The notes: generated by a model from the sequence alone, not told the origin. A DNA stretch of 64,000 nt from an uncultured beta proteobacterium (GCA_903821995.1 CAIJNI010000066.1:1-64000); one strand, 5' to 3'; numbered from the stretch's first letter, positions 27,373 to 38,125 are shown. Translations and numbers: made by a program.

Positions 27373-28737
27373 GTGAAAGTGACCATTATTGGAAGTGGAT
27401 ACGTCGGACTGGTCACAGGTGCCTGTTTGGCAGAACTGGGTAATGAAGTATTTTGTCTTGATCTGGATAAAAAAAAGATTGATTTGTTAAATTCGGGTGG
27501 CGTACCTATTTATGAGCCAGGTTTAAAAGAAATCATTGAGCGTAATTTTCAAGCTAAGAGAATCCAATTCTCAACGGATATTAAGGCAAGTGTTGATCAT
27601 GGCGAAATACAATTTATAGCTGTGGGGACTCCTCCAGATGAAGACGGTTCTGCTGATTTGCAATATGTTCTTGCTGCGGCTAAAAACATTGGTCGTTATA
27701 TGGACGGATCAAAGGTAGTGATTGATAAATCGACTGTGCCTGTTGGCACAGCTCACCGTGTCAAAGAAACCATCTTTCAGGAATTAAAAGACCGTCAATT
27801 AGATAACATTAAATTCTCTGTAGTATCTAATCCAGAATTTTTAAAAGAGGGGGCGGCGGTAGAAGACTTTATGCGCCCAGATCGTATTGTTGTGGGAACA
27901 GATGACGATGAAAATGGACGTTATGCCAAAGATCTTGTCAGAAAGTTGTATAGCCCATTTAACAGAAACCATGAACGAACTTTTTACATGGATGTAAAGA
28001 GCTCTGAGCTCACTAAGTATGCTGCTAATTCTATGTTGGCAACGCGTATTTCCTTTATGAATGAATTGGCAAATTTAGCTGATGTTGTTGGTGCTGATAT
28101 TGAGTCTGTTAGACAGGGTATCGGCTCTGATTCAAGAATTGGTTATGGATTTCTTTATGCAGGGACGGGTTATGGAGGATCATGTTTTCCGAAAGATGTA
28201 CAAGCTCTTGCGAAAACCGCCAATGATCACCACTTAGATTTAAAGATATTACGTGCCGTTGAAGATGTTAATGAGGCGCAAAAGAAAATTCTAGTGAATA
28301 AAATTTTAAAACAATTTGGGCAAGATTTATCTGGTAAGACCTTTGCATTGTGGGGGTTAGCGTTTAAGCCAAATACTGATGATATGAGAGAGGCTCCAAG
28401 CCGGATTATTATTAATGAGTTAGTTCATCGTGGCGCAAGTATTGTGGCCCATGACCCTGTAGCAACTCAAGAAGCTTTGCATGCGTTAGCTCAAGATTTT
28501 AAAGGGACCCCTGAATTATTAGGGCGGGTAAGGACCGTTGATAATCCAATGAAAGCAGTAGTAGGAGCGGATGCTTTAATTATTGTTACAGAATGGAAAG
28601 CATTTCGCAGTCCTAACTTTGAGACGCTCAAGGCGCAGATGAAAAACCCCATCATCTTTGATGGAAGAAACTTATATGACCCGACAGCACTTTCAGAGTT
28701 AGGCTTTGTTTATCATGGTATTGGTCGACATAACTAA
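27373..28737 (+). CDS. ugd: UDP-glucose 6-dehydrogenase
   Basis: Ugd oxidises UDP-glucose to UDP-glucuronate for LPS or capsule sugars. The 454-aa protein has [21 protein letters not shown] (NAD fold), [20 protein letters not shown], and the catalytic cysteine in [30 protein letters not shown] marks the C-terminal UDP-binding domain. The start is GTG with GAGGAGAA upstream. Confidence 0.96.
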   Translation: MKVTIIGSGYVGLVTGACLAELGNEVFCLDLDKKKIDLLNSGGVPIYEPGLKEIIERNFQAKRIQFSTDIKASVDHGEIQFIAVGTPPDEDGSADLQYVLAAAKNIGRYMDGSKVVIDKSTVPVGTAHRVKETIFQELKDRQLDNIKFSVVSNPEFLKEGAAVEDFMRPDRIVVGTDDDENGRYAKDLVRKLYSPFNRNHERTFYMDVKSSELTKYAANSMLATRISFMNELANLADVVGADIESVRQGIGSDSRIGYGFLYAGTGYGGSCFPKDVQALAKTANDHHLDLKILRAVEDVNEAQKKILVNKILKQFGQDLSGKTFALWGLAFKPNTDDMREAPSRIIINELVHRGASIVAHDPVATQEALHALAQDFKGTPELLGRVRTVDNPMKAVVGADALIIVTEWKAFRSPNFETLKAQMKNPIIFDGRNLYDPTALSELGFVYHGIGRHN

Positions 28738-28757
28738 ACTCGAATTACAATCTATTG

Positions 28758-29720
28758 ATGGTAAATACAAATCCGGCCCCTATGATCAAGCTTGAAGAGT
28801 CTGATGTCATTGCATTTAAAAAAGTGCAAATTCTTGTGGTGGGTGATGTAATGTTGGATCGTTACTGGTTTGGCGATACTGATAGGATATCTCCAGAGGC
28901 TCCCGTTCCTGTGGTTCAGATACAAAGAATGGAAGAGCGACTAGGGGGTGCTGCTAACGTCTCGCGTAATGGAGCGTCATTAGGTGCGAATATCAGTATT
29001 CTGGGCCTGATTGGTGATGATGAGCCTGGTAAAACACTCAATCACATGTTATCGGGTCTTGGGATTTCTAGTCATTTACAAGTAGATGCCTCGGTTCCAA
29101 CCATAGTTAAACTACGCGTTATTGCAAGACAACAGCAATTAATCCGATTGGACTTTGAGCAAGAGCCCACTAAAGATGCGCTTTTATCTAAGTTGGCTAT
29201 TTTTGAGTCAGAGTTACCTAAAGCCCAGACTGTTATCTTGTCGGATTATGGTAAAGGGGCTCTTAAGCATATTCATCAAATGATTGAGAAGGCGCGTGCG
29301 GCCAATAAAATGGTATTGGTTGATCCTAAGGGTTCTGATTTTAATAAATACCGTGGAGCCACCGCTATTACCCCCAATAGAAGTGAATTAAGACAGGTGA
29401 TTGGTCCGTGGTCAAATGAAGTTGATTTGACACAAAAGGCTCAAAACTTAAGAGAAGATTTAGGCTTAGAGGCACTTCTTCTGACTCGATCTGAAGAGGG
29501 AATGACTTTATTTAGAAAAAATGAAGTTACTCATGTTTCTGCTCAGGCGCGAGAGGTCTTTGATGTATCTGGCGCTGGTGACACTGTGATTAGTGCTTTA
29601 GCGGTAGCTTTAACGGCGGGTTGGGATTGGCACAAAGCGATGTGTCTTGCTAACCGTGCGGGTGGGATTGTGGTTGGCAAGTTAGGTACTGCGACTGTAT
29701 CTTGGGAGGAACTATTATGA
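28758..29720 (+). CDS. hldE: D-glycero-beta-D-manno-heptose-7-phosphate kinase (RfaE domain I)
   Basis: This PfkB-family kinase phosphorylates heptose 7-phosphate in LPS core synthesis. The ~320-aa protein has [35 protein letters not shown] and the catalytic DVSGAGDTV near the C-terminus. Only the kinase domain is present; the cytidylyltransferase domain fused in E. coli HldE is absent and must be encoded elsewhere (rfaE1/hldA-type layout). The ATG at 28758 is used; 28782 is an alternative. The stop overlaps hldD. Confidence 0.9.
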   Translation: MVNTNPAPMIKLEESDVIAFKKVQILVVGDVMLDRYWFGDTDRISPEAPVPVVQIQRMEERLGGAANVSRNGASLGANISILGLIGDDEPGKTLNHMLSGLGISSHLQVDASVPTIVKLRVIARQQQLIRLDFEQEPTKDALLSKLAIFESELPKAQTVILSDYGKGALKHIHQMIEKARAANKMVLVDPKGSDFNKYRGATAITPNRSELRQVIGPWSNEVDLTQKAQNLREDLGLEALLLTRSEEGMTLFRKNEVTHVSAQAREVFDVSGAGDTVISALAVALTAGWDWHKAMCLANRAGGIVVGKLGTATVSWEELL

Positions 29721-30745
29721 GATACATTGTGACAGGTGCAGCAGGGTTTATTGGATCGAATTTAGTTGAAGCGCTTAATCAGCGTGGAGTTACCGACATT
29801 ATTGTTGTTGACGAGTTGATTCCAGCGATGAAGTATCGCAATTTAGCAGACCTTGATATTGCAGATTATGTCGATAAAAGCGAATTCTTAGACAGCTTAG
29901 AAGCGGGTCGTTTTGGCAAGATTGATGGGGTGTTGCATCAAGGTGCTTGTTCTGACACGATGGAATCTAATGGGAAGATGATGATGGAAAACAACTTCCG
30001 TTACACCTTACGTCTATTAGATTTATGTCAATCTCAAAAAATTCCTCTTTTATACGCTTCATCAGCAGCAACATATGGTGGATCAGGCTCCTTTATAGAA
30101 GCCCGCCAATTTGAGAAGCCTCTTAATGTTTATGGTTATTCAAAATTTCTATTTGATCAAGTATTGCGACGTCGATTACTTGAAAAGTCATTGAGTTCTC
30201 AAGTAGTTGGGTTTAGGTATTTTAACGTTTACGGTCCAAGAGAATCTCATAAAGGCCGAATGGCTTCTGTGGCATTTCATCATTTTCACGAGTACACCAA
30301 GAATGGTGTGGTTAAGTTATTTGGATCGCATGATGGTTATGAAGCTGGAGAGCAATCGAGAGATTTTGTTTCTGTATCAGATGTGGTTAAAGTTAACTTA
30401 TTCTTTTTAGATCATCCAGAAAAAAGTGGTATTTTTAATTTAGGAACGGGTAGAGCGCAACCGTTTAATGACATCGCAAAAACTGTAGTTAATAGCTTAG
30501 AAAAAAATAAATCAGGAAATGATTTTAGTGAACAATCTCTTGAAAATTTAGTCAAGAATAAAAAAATTCAGTACATTGATTTTCCGGATGACTTAAAGGG
30601 TAAATATCAATCATTTACAGAAGCAAGCTTAGAGCATTTACGGCACGCTGGATATCAACAAGACTTCTTATCGGTTGAGCAGGGTGTGGGCCAATACATT
30701 ACTTGGCTATCAGCTAATGCTGATTATCTTGCAGCGCCGCTTTAA
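29717..30745 (+). CDS. hldD: ADP-L-glycero-D-manno-heptose 6-epimerase
   Basis: HldD epimerises the ADP-heptose used for LPS inner core. The 342-aa extended short-chain dehydrogenase begins [20 protein letters not shown]. It carries [10 protein letters not shown], the [10 protein letters not shown] active-site Tyr-Lys, and [20 protein letters not shown]. The tracked ORF starts at an upstream TTG. The ATG at 29717 has GGGAGG before it and overlaps the hldE stop in ATGA. Confidence 0.97.
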   Translation: MRYIVTGAAGFIGSNLVEALNQRGVTDIIVVDELIPAMKYRNLADLDIADYVDKSEFLDSLEAGRFGKIDGVLHQGACSDTMESNGKMMMENNFRYTLRLLDLCQSQKIPLLYASSAATYGGSGSFIEARQFEKPLNVYGYSKFLFDQVLRRRLLEKSLSSQVVGFRYFNVYGPRESHKGRMASVAFHHFHEYTKNGVVKLFGSHDGYEAGEQSRDFVSVSDVVKVNLFFLDHPEKSGIFNLGTGRAQPFNDIAKTVVNSLEKNKSGNDFSEQSLENLVKNKKIQYIDFPDDLKGKYQSFTEASLEHLRHAGYQQDFLSVEQGVGQYITWLSANADYLAAPL

Positions 30746-30831
30746 ATTCATTTAGCTGTCAACGGATTCTAATTACTCTCGTTAGATCATTCCCAAGGCA
30801 TTTGTTTTGGGAAACTAACTTAGGAGAAATT

Positions 30832-31179
30832 ATGGATTTATGTCACATCAAAAATCAATTATGGCGCTTTAAAAAAAGCTTAATTACTGCAGCAATGATG
30901 ACCTCGATGTTGTTAGGTGGGTACGCCTATGCTATAGACATTAACACGGCTACTCAAGAGACCTTAGAAGCAGTTAAGGGTGTAGGGCCAACTCGTGCCA
31001 AGGCAATTATCGCTGAACGTGACAAGGGTGGAAGTTTTCAAAGTATTGATGATTTAAGTCAACGCGTTAAAGGGATTGGTCAAAAGACAATTACTAAAAT
31101 GCAAGAATCAGGGTTGAATTTCGAAGGGCGTTCTTCGCCTAAAAGTAGCAAAACTTCAAGGACGCGTCAATCTCAGTAG
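30832..31179 (+). CDS. ComEA-type helix-hairpin-helix protein
   Basis: A 115-aa protein with a signal peptide or anchor (KSLITAAMMTSMLLGGYAYA) followed by a ComEA-like domain: DINTATQETLEAVKGVGPTR and the second hairpin VKGIGQKTITKM. This domain binds DNA in the periplasm during competence. In many Burkholderiales a similar small protein sits here, with its function assumed. The serine/lysine-rich tail is disordered. AGGAGAAA precedes the ATG at 30832; the tracked start is an earlier TTG. It is 86 bases after hldD and may have its own promoter. Confidence 0.8.
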   Translation: MDLCHIKNQLWRFKKSLITAAMMTSMLLGGYAYAIDINTATQETLEAVKGVGPTRAKAIIAERDKGGSFQSIDDLSQRVKGIGQKTITKMQESGLNFEGRSSPKSSKTSRTRQSQ

Positions 31180-31313
31180 GGTGATGAAGTACAGTGGGCC
31201 TTCAATAGAACTCCAGTTAAAGAAGTATTCTAGAAGGCAAAGAAAGCCAAGGGGCTCTTATGATATTAAGGTCAAATTAAAACCTTAAAAAGAGTAAGTT
31301 ATTAAAAATTGTG

Positions 31314-31360
31314 CGGAATAGATATAGCTGATTAAAATAAGCTGTCTATTCCGTTTTTTT
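31314..31360 (+). terminator. Large terminator hairpin before cysM
   Basis: CGGAATAGA and TCTATTCCG form a 9-base stem with an inner AGCT/AGCT pairing, followed by seven T residues. It ends the ugd-hldE-hldD-comEA stretch. It lies only 29 bases before the cysM ATG, so cysM either has a promoter overlapping this structure or is read by attenuated read-through. Bases 31180-31313 show no gene. Confidence 0.8.
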
Positions 31361-31388
31361 ATGAGCATTGCAATTAGGGGGACTTCAT

Positions 31389-32306
31389 ATGTCAACTTCT
31401 CAAGTGTTTTATCCAACGATTGCAGATATTGTTGGTAATACCCCTTTAATTAGGTTACAGCGTATTCCAGGAGAAGGGAATGACATTAGAAATAATGTCA
31501 TTCTTGGAAAAATGGAAGGGAATAATCCTGCGGGTTCAGTTAAAGATCGCCCAGCGTTATCTATGTTTAGAAGAGCACAAGAACGTGGTGATATTAAACC
31601 TGGGGATACTTTAATTGAAGCAACAAGTGGTAATACAGGAATTGCCTTGGCAATGGCTGCGGCTGTTTTAGGTTATAAGATGGTTTTAGTGATGCCAGAA
31701 AATCAAAGTATAGAAAGACGTCAAAGTATGACAGCATATGGTGCTGAATTGATGTTGACTCCTGCTAAAGGTGGAATGGAATATGCAAGGGATTTTGCGG
31801 AGCAGTTACAGCGTGAGGGGCGCGGGATCATTCTTGACCAATTTGCAAATGAGGATAATCCGCTAGCTCATTACCAAGGTACTGGTCCTGAGATTTGGAG
31901 AGATACGCATGGTCAAATTACGCACTTTATTTCATCGATGGGTACGACTGGAACAATTACTGGAGTTTCTACTTTTCTGAAAGAGCAAAATCCCATTATT
32001 CAAGTGGTAGGGGTGCAACCCCAGGATGGTTCGCAAATTCCAGGAATTAGAAAGTGGGCGCCAGAATATTTACCTAAAATATATAACCCTACAAAAGTTG
32101 ATGTTCTTGAATATGTATCTCAAGCTGAATCAGAAGAAATGTGTCGCAGGCTTGCTCAAGAAGAAGGTATATTTTGCGGGATATCAGCTGCTGGGGCTTT
32201 AGTGGTTGCTTTGCGGGTTGCCGAACGAATCGAAAATGCAACCATTGTATTTATTGTGTGTGACCGTGGTGACCGCTATCTTTCAACTGGCGTTTTCCCT
32301 GCTTAA
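31389..32306 (+). CDS. cysM: Cysteine synthase B
   Basis: CysM makes cysteine from O-acetylserine and sulfide or thiosulfate. The 305-aa PLP enzyme has IVGNTPLIRLQRIPG, the PLP lysine in NPAGSVKDRPA, the substrate loop EATSGNTGIALAMAA and SMGTTGTITGVSTFLKE. RRQSMTAYGAEL and the absence of a long C-terminal extension favour CysM over CysK. The ATG at 31389 with AGGGGGAC upstream is used. Its last 56 bases overlap the convergent mltB gene. Confidence 0.93.
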   Translation: MSTSQVFYPTIADIVGNTPLIRLQRIPGEGNDIRNNVILGKMEGNNPAGSVKDRPALSMFRRAQERGDIKPGDTLIEATSGNTGIALAMAAAVLGYKMVLVMPENQSIERRQSMTAYGAELMLTPAKGGMEYARDFAEQLQREGRGIILDQFANEDNPLAHYQGTGPEIWRDTHGQITHFISSMGTTGTITGVSTFLKEQNPIIQVVGVQPQDGSQIPGIRKWAPEYLPKIYNPTKVDVLEYVSQAESEEMCRRLAQEEGIFCGISAAGALVVALRVAERIENATIVFIVCDRGDRYLSTGVFPA

Positions 32307-33498
32307 CGGCTTCTTTTTTTGTCGTTTGATGCAGGTTATTTTTTACACTTTGTGCAAGAGCGCTTCCAAATTCTGTCACAGCTTGTGCATAAAAGAAACT
32401 GCGATTGTATTGTGTAATAACCTCAAAGTTTTTTAAGCCAACAAGATAACTTGTTTGTATTTCCCCCTTAGGGTCTATGCGTGGCAAGTCCACAATAAGT
32501 GCTGGTGTATCTGAGTTTAAAGGACTGGGCCATTCATCGATGATACGTTCATTTTTTAATTGGCCAAGACTTAACTTCGGAGCAGGATCGCCATCTGCTA
32601 ATTGCTGAGTAATTTTTAAAGATTGTTGTTGATTATTAATGGATAGTTCAATCGGCTCATCTTTTTTCCAACCATGGGCAACTAAAAAATTAGCCACGCT
32701 TAAGATAGCATCTTGGGGGTTATTGCGAAGATCGATTTTCCCATCACCATCACCATCTTTTGCAAATTTTAAAATAGAACTTGGCATAAATTGAGGCATT
32801 CCAATAGCGCCTGCAAAAGAACCCAACTGATTTAAACATAATCCAAAGGAAGAACTATTAGCGTTGTTCTTATTCCAACAATACACAATCAAATCCTTTA
32901 ATTGGTTTTTAAATAAAGTTTCTCTTGAGGTCTTGTTTGATGCGGGTGGGTAATCAAAGGCTAATGTAGTGAGAGAATCGCGTACTGAAAAATCACCCAT
33001 ATATGAGCCATAAATAGTTTCAATTCCCAAAATACTAACAATGATCTCCACGGGAACTCCTGTTTCTAGTTGCGTTTTTTCAAGGAAGTTTTGGTGGGTA
33101 CGCCAAAATTTTTCACCAGCAATGAGTCGTTTAGATGACATCACATTTGCTAAGTAACTTGTCCAATTTTTAGGTAAAACCTTCCCATGGGGATCGGGTG
33201 CTATGTATTTTTTCACTTTCACATTAGGCTTCATATTGCTAAATGATGGTTGAAGTATATCGAATGGAATGTTTTCCGATATTGCGGTGGTTAATAAAAA
33301 CAGCTGTAGTTTTTCTTGAAAATCAGAGTTTTTAAAGCTGAGGTTATTCTGATTTTCTGAGGCAGTTTGATCTACCAATCGGTCTTGGTCACTTAGAGTT
33401 TCTAGAGAATAAGATAGGGGCGTAAGAAAAAGGCCTAAAAGAAAAATACCTAAAAGGCAAATTTTAGCGAGACTACTTTTTTGAAGAACTGATGGCAT
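32251..33498 (-). CDS. mltB: Lytic murein transglycosylase B
   Basis: MltB cleaves peptidoglycan glycan strands. The ~415-aa protein has a signal peptide (KICLLGIFLLGLFLTPLSYS) with no lipobox, so it is probably periplasmic. The catalytic glutamate lies in SILGIETIYGSYMGDFSVRD. The Slt35 fold signature GSFAGAIGMPQFMPSSI and a calcium-loop-like DGDGDGKIDL follow. The ATG one codon after a GTG is taken as the start. It converges on cysM with overlapping 3' ends, an established neighbour pair in this order. Confidence 0.92.
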   Translation of the reverse strand: MPSVLQKSSLAKICLLGIFLLGLFLTPLSYSLETLSDQDRLVDQTASENQNNLSFKNSDFQEKLQLFLLTTAISENIPFDILQPSFSNMKPNVKVKKYIAPDPHGKVLPKNWTSYLANVMSSKRLIAGEKFWRTHQNFLEKTQLETGVPVEIIVSILGIETIYGSYMGDFSVRDSLTTLAFDYPPASNKTSRETLFKNQLKDLIVYCWNKNNANSSSFGLCLNQLGSFAGAIGMPQFMPSSILKFAKDGDGDGKIDLRNNPQDAILSVANFLVAHGWKKDEPIELSINNQQQSLKITQQLADGDPAPKLSLGQLKNERIIDEWPSPLNSDTPALIVDLPRIDPKGEIQTSYLVGLKNFEVITQYNRSFFYAQAVTEFGSALAQSVKNNLHQTTKKEAVKQGKRQLKDSGHHGHTQ

Positions 33499-33576
33499 CA
33501 CTTATATTTTTATTAGAAATGGAGAATTAGGTAATAATAAGATGATTCAATCAAAATATGATATTTAAAAACAATA

Positions 33577-34497
33577 ATGTCGACTGGATTTATAAATCAC
33601 CCTGACTTTTTACTTCACGAAATGGGTCTTCATCATCCCGAATCTCCTGATAGATTAAGGGTTATTGAGGATCAATTGATATTAAGTCGATTAGATCAGT
33701 TTCTGGTTAGGTTAGAGCCTAGCCTAGCCTCTGAGGAACAGCTTGAATTAGTTCATAGTCCTGAAATGATAGCGCTCCTGAGGGACCATCAGCCCAGCTC
33801 AGGATACTTTGAGATTGATGGCGATACATACATGAACCCCAATTCTTACCAAACTGCTTTAAGGGCAGCAGGTTCTGGAATAACAGCTGTTGATGCAGTG
33901 ATGTCGGGTCAAGTCAACAATGTATTTTGTGCGGTTAGACCCCCAGGGCATCATGCAGAGCCTAATAGGTCAATGGGTTTTTGTTTATTTAACAATATGG
34001 CTATAGCAGCTAGATATGCTTTAGAGAAATACAAGTTAAACCGAATTGCCTTAATTGACTTTGATGTACACCATGGTAATGGGACAGAGAAAGCGTTTGA
34101 GTATGATCCTCAGGTTTTGATGTGCGGGATATATCAGCACCCTTTTTATCCCTACTCGGGTGGACAGGAACATGACAATATGATCAATATTCCGGTCCCT
34201 GCATATACTAATGGCGTAAAAATTCGAGACATTATAAAAAATAAATGGTTGCCAAAGTTACATGACTTTCAACCGGAATTTATATTTATTTCAGCAGGTT
34301 TTGATGCTCATAAAGAGGATGATTTGGGTCAACTGGGGTTGGTTGAAGCTGACTATATTTGGATTACCGAGCAAATCATGAATGTAGCTGCTTTGTATGC
34401 GCAGGGCAGAATTGTAAGTTGTTTAGAAGGTGGGTATAACTTGTCGGCTTTAGCAAGAAGTGTTGCCGCCCATATTAAAACTTTAGCGTCAATTTAA
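33577..34497 (+). CDS. Histone deacetylase family (class II-like) deacylase
   Basis: A 306-aa arginase/deacetylase-fold zinc enzyme. Metal ligands are visible in LIDFDVHHGNGTE (Asp, His) and SAGFDAHKEDDLGQL (Asp). The active-site histidine pair lies in RPPGHHAEP and the catalytic tyrosine region in EGGYNLSALARS. Bacterial homologues deacetylate small molecules such as acetylpolyamines or acetoin-like compounds; the true substrate is unknown. It sits directly before etfB-etfA-acyl-CoA dehydrogenase, a common Burkholderiales arrangement. Confidence 0.9.
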   Translation: MSTGFINHPDFLLHEMGLHHPESPDRLRVIEDQLILSRLDQFLVRLEPSLASEEQLELVHSPEMIALLRDHQPSSGYFEIDGDTYMNPNSYQTALRAAGSGITAVDAVMSGQVNNVFCAVRPPGHHAEPNRSMGFCLFNNMAIAARYALEKYKLNRIALIDFDVHHGNGTEKAFEYDPQVLMCGIYQHPFYPYSGGQEHDNMINIPVPAYTNGVKIRDIIKNKWLPKLHDFQPEFIFISAGFDAHKEDDLGQLGLVEADYIWITEQIMNVAALYAQGRIVSCLEGGYNLSALARSVAAHIKTLASI

Positions 34498-34646
34498 GAG
34501 GACTAAACCATTTATAGGCCATGGTTTTTAATTATTGATTAAAGAGTTCAGGGTTGGGATCTTCATTTCAGATAAAATTGAGTATGAAAGAATTCAAGAC
34601 ACACATGAATGGTAGAAATGAATAGTAGAAATATAAGGAAGAATGC

Positions 34647-35396
34647 ATGAAAATCTTAGTAGCCGTAAAGCGCGTCATTGATTACAACGTCAAAGTTAGA
34701 GTAAAAGCTGACCAAACAGGTGTTGAGACTGCCAATGTCAAAATGAGTATGAATCCCTTTGACGAAATTGCAGTTGAAGAGGCGGTTCGACTGAAGGAGG
34801 CTGGTATTGCAACGGAAGTGATTGCCGTTTCAGTTGGCGTGGCCCAATGTCAAGAAACTTTAAGGACTGCAATGGCGATTGGTGCAGATCGAGGTATTTT
34901 AGTTGAGACGAATGAAGAAATTCAGCCTTTGGCAGTTGCTAAAATTTTGAAGGCGCTTATTGATAAAGAACAGCCGGTACTCGTTATTTTGGGTAAGCAA
35001 GCGATTGACGATGATAGTAATCAAACAGGACAAATGCTTGCGGCGTTAGCAAATATGTCCCAGGCAACATTTGCTTCAAAAGTAGTGATTGCAGATGGGC
35101 ATGCGCAAGTGACTCGGGAAGTTGACGGCGGTTTAGAAACAATTGAAGTAACACTTCCCGCAGTCATTACTTCGGACCTTCGATTAAATGAACCCCGATA
35201 CGTCACTTTGCCTAATATTATGAAGGCTAAGAAAAAGACATTAGATACCATCAAGCCTGAAGATTTAGGGGTTGATATTAGCCCTAGGATTAAAACGTTA
35301 AAAGTTGAAGAGCCTCCTAAGAGAAGTGCTGGTGTAATGGTTGCTGATGTTAAAGCATTAGTTGATAAATTAAAAAATGAAGCGAAGGTGATATAA
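34647..35396 (+). CDS. etfB: Electron transfer flavoprotein subunit beta
   Basis: EtfB pairs with EtfA to carry electrons from acyl-CoA dehydrogenases to the quinone pool. The 249-aa protein has [38 protein letters not shown] and [21 protein letters not shown], the AMP-binding and EtfB signature segments. The lysine-rich recognition loop appears as [20 protein letters not shown] precedes the ATG. etfA follows 2 bases later. Confidence 0.97.
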   Translation: MKILVAVKRVIDYNVKVRVKADQTGVETANVKMSMNPFDEIAVEEAVRLKEAGIATEVIAVSVGVAQCQETLRTAMAIGADRGILVETNEEIQPLAVAKILKALIDKEQPVLVILGKQAIDDDSNQTGQMLAALANMSQATFASKVVIADGHAQVTREVDGGLETIEVTLPAVITSDLRLNEPRYVTLPNIMKAKKKTLDTIKPEDLGVDISPRIKTLKVEEPPKRSAGVMVADVKALVDKLKNEAKVI

Positions 35397-35398
35397 AA

Positions 35399-36334
35399 AT
35401 GACAGCTCTTGTTATAGCAGAACACGATAATTTATCGCTTAAGCCTTCTACTTTAAATACTGTTACTGCAGCGATGCAACTCAGTAGTGATGTACATATT
35501 TTAGTGGTGGGATCTAATGCACAAGCAGTTGCCCAAGCAGCAGCAAAGATTTCTGGTGTGGGTAAAGTCATTCATGCTGATGCGCCGCAATATGCTGATC
35601 AACTGGTAGAAAATATTGCGGCCCAGATCTTGGTGTTGGCTCCACAATACAGTCATATTCTTGCACCTTCAACTGCTGGTGGAAAGAATGTCTTGCCGCG
35701 GGTTGCTGCTCTGTTGGATGTTTCTCAAATTTCTGACATCACGAGAGTTATCTCACAAGACACGTTTGAGCGTCCAATATATGCCGGCAATGCAATTGCA
35801 ACTGTGCAATCGACAGATGTGATTAAAGTGATTACTGTTAGAACAACTGGATTTGATGCAGCGAGTGCGCAGGATGGTAATGCAGCGATTGAAGTAATAG
35901 CAGCAGTTTCTGATCAAGGTAAATCAGTATTTAAGGGTAGAGAGTTAACAAAATCTGACCGACCTGAATTAACAGCTGCAAAGATAATAGTATCGGGTGG
36001 GCGTGGACTAGGTTCTGCTGAAAAGTATCATGAGGTGATGGAACCCTTAGCTGACAAGATGGGTGCAGCACTTGGAGCCTCTAGGGCTGCTGTTGATGCG
36101 GGTTATGTTCCGAATGATTATCAAGTCGGTCAAACTGGCAAAATTGTTGCTCCAACACTCTACGTTGCAATAGGAATTTCCGGAGCCATACAACATTTAG
36201 CAGGAATGAAGGATTCAAAAGTCATTGTGGCAATTAATAAAGATCCTGAAGCCCCTATTTTTAGTGTTGCTGACTATGGGTTAGCTGCAGACTTATTTGA
36301 GGCTGTTCCAGAATTAATTAAAGAGTTAGGTTAA
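35399..36334 (+). CDS. etfA: Electron transfer flavoprotein subunit alpha
   Basis: EtfA holds the FAD of the ETF dimer. The 311-aa protein has the C-terminal FAD-domain sequence [20 protein letters not shown], then [20 protein letters not shown] and [17 protein letters not shown]. Length is standard. It lies between etfB and a long acyl-CoA dehydrogenase with gaps of 2 and 6 bases, a clear operon in which the dehydrogenase is the electron donor. Confidence 0.97.
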   Translation: MTALVIAEHDNLSLKPSTLNTVTAAMQLSSDVHILVVGSNAQAVAQAAAKISGVGKVIHADAPQYADQLVENIAAQILVLAPQYSHILAPSTAGGKNVLPRVAALLDVSQISDITRVISQDTFERPIYAGNAIATVQSTDVIKVITVRTTGFDAASAQDGNAAIEVIAAVSDQGKSVFKGRELTKSDRPELTAAKIIVSGGRGLGSAEKYHEVMEPLADKMGAALGASRAAVDAGYVPNDYQVGQTGKIVAPTLYVAIGISGAIQHLAGMKDSKVIVAINKDPEAPIFSVADYGLAADLFEAVPELIKELG

Positions 36335-36340
36335 TTTTTT

Positions 36341-38125
36341 ATGTACGCAGCTCCAGTTAAAGAAATTTTATTTGTCATGAAGCATTTGGCGAATATAGAA
36401 GGCATTTTATCTTATCCACAATTTCAAGAAGCTGGCGTTGATCTAGAAACTGCTGAGGCAATTCTAGAAGAAGCAGCCAAATTAAATCAAGAGGTGATCG
36501 CTCCGATTAATTGGCCTGGAGATCAAACGCCAAGTCGGTTAAATGATGGCATTGTCACCACTTCACCAGGGTTTAAAGATGCTTATCAGCAATATATTGC
36601 GGGTGGTTGGCAAGGTGTGATTCATCCCCAAGAATACGGTGGTCAAGGATTGCCGCGAGTCATTTCTACAGCATGTCAAGAAATGGTTAATTCAGCGAGT
36701 CTATCTTTTGCACTTTGTCCTTTACTCACGGATGGGGCCATTGAAGCATTACTCACGGCTGCGAGTGATGAAGTCAAAGAAAAGTATTTGCCAAAGATGA
36801 TTTCTGGGCAATGGACAGGGACGATGAATCTGACAGAACCTCAAGCAGGTTCTGATTTAGCGCTTGTTCGTTCCAAGGCATTACCTCAAGCTGATGGTAC
36901 TTACAAAGTATTTGGTACAAAAATTTACATTACCTATGGCGAGCATGATTTTACAGAAAATATTATTCATTTGGTCTTAGCAAGAACGCCAGATGCGCCA
37001 GAAGGGGTTAAAGGGATATCACTTTTTGTGGTGCCTAAATTTTTAGTGAGTGATTCTGGAGAACTAAAGGAACGTAATGATGTTCATTGTGTTTCCATTG
37101 AACATAAGTTGGGTATTAAAGCGAGTCCTACTGCAGTATTGCAATTTGGTGATCAAGGCGGTGCGATTGGGTATCTTGTTGGTCAAGAAAATCGCGGCTT
37201 AGAGTATATGTTTGTGATGATGAATGCGGCACGATTCGCAGTCGGTATGCAGGGGATCGCGATTTCAGAAAGAGCTTATCAACAAGCGGTAACTTACGCA
37301 AAAGACCGAGTTCAAGGTAAGGACTTAGAAGGTTCTGCCCAAGCTGTTTCTATTATTCATCATCCTGATGTAAAAAAAATGTTGATGACAATGCGTACTC
37401 AAATTGAAGGAGCAAGAAGCTTAGCTTATGTCGCTGCATCGCATTGTGATTTATCAGAACTTTCGCAAGATGAAAAAGAGCGTCAAATGCATCATGGTAT
37501 TTATGAATTCCTAGTTCCGATTGTCAAGGGGTATTCGACTGAAATGGGTGTTGAATTAGCGAGTTTAGGTGTTCAGGTTCATGGTGGAATGGGGTTTATC
37601 GAAGAAACTGGAGCGGCTCAGCATTATCGTGATGCTCGAATTTTGCCAATTTATGAAGGTACAACCGCGATACAGGCTAATGATTTAATTGGCCGAAAGA
37701 CATTAAAAGATGGGGGTCGTGTTGCTAAGGTATTAGCGCAGATGATTTTAGATACAGAAAAAGAATTATCCCAACTCAATACTGAGGTTGCAAAAGTAAT
37801 GCAACGCAGATTAAAAGAAGCGAGAGAAGGTTTTGAAGCAGTTGTTGAATATATTCTTACCAATACCAAGGGACATATTAAAGACGTCTTTGCAGGCAGC
37901 ACTACTTACCTCAAATTATGTGGCATTACCTTATCGGGGTGGCAAATGGCTAGAGCTATTTTAGCTATCGAGAAAATTAAGGCAGAGGATGAGGGTTTTG
38001 CACAAGCAAAGATTGCCACAGCACATTTCTTTGCCGCCCATTTATTGGTGATGGTTCCGGCTTTAGCTAATGCAATACTTGAAGGTGGTCAAGCCACTAA
38101 TGCACTTAACATAGAGCATTTCTAG
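36341..38125 (+). CDS. Acyl-CoA dehydrogenase with C-terminal extension (DmdC-like family)
   Basis: A 594-aa flavoenzyme, longer than classical ~380-aa acyl-CoA dehydrogenases. It has an N-terminal helical cap (YAAPVKEILFVMKHLANIEG), the FAD motif GTMNLTEPQAGSDL, MQGIAISERAYQQAVTYAKDR, and the probable catalytic glutamate in PIYEGTTAIQANDLIGRK. A C-terminal extension of ~130 residues follows. This length and opening match the group that includes DmdC (3-methylmercaptopropionyl-CoA dehydrogenase). Substrate specificity in this group is broad, so no exact substrate is claimed. It is last in the etfB-etfA operon. Confidence 0.9.
   Translation: MYAAPVKEILFVMKHLANIEGILSYPQFQEAGVDLETAEAILEEAAKLNQEVIAPINWPGDQTPSRLNDGIVTTSPGFKDAYQQYIAGGWQGVIHPQEYGGQGLPRVISTACQEMVNSASLSFALCPLLTDGAIEALLTAASDEVKEKYLPKMISGQWTGTMNLTEPQAGSDLALVRSKALPQADGTYKVFGTKIYITYGEHDFTENIIHLVLARTPDAPEGVKGISLFVVPKFLVSDSGELKERNDVHCVSIEHKLGIKASPTAVLQFGDQGGAIGYLVGQENRGLEYMFVMMNAARFAVGMQGIAISERAYQQAVTYAKDRVQGKDLEGSAQAVSIIHHPDVKKMLMTMRTQIEGARSLAYVAASHCDLSELSQDEKERQMHHGIYEFLVPIVKGYSTEMGVELASLGVQVHGGMGFIEETGAAQHYRDARILPIYEGTTAIQANDLIGRKTLKDGGRVAKVLAQMILDTEKELSQLNTEVAKVMQRRLKEAREGFEAVVEYILTNTKGHIKDVFAGSTTYLKLCGITLSGWQMARAILAIEKIKAEDEGFAQAKIATAHFFAAHLLVMVPALANAILEGGQATNALNIEHF

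Noticed and set aside
28758-29720. Full bifunctional HldE
   Set aside because: The protein ends after the kinase domain; no cytidylyltransferase domain is present.
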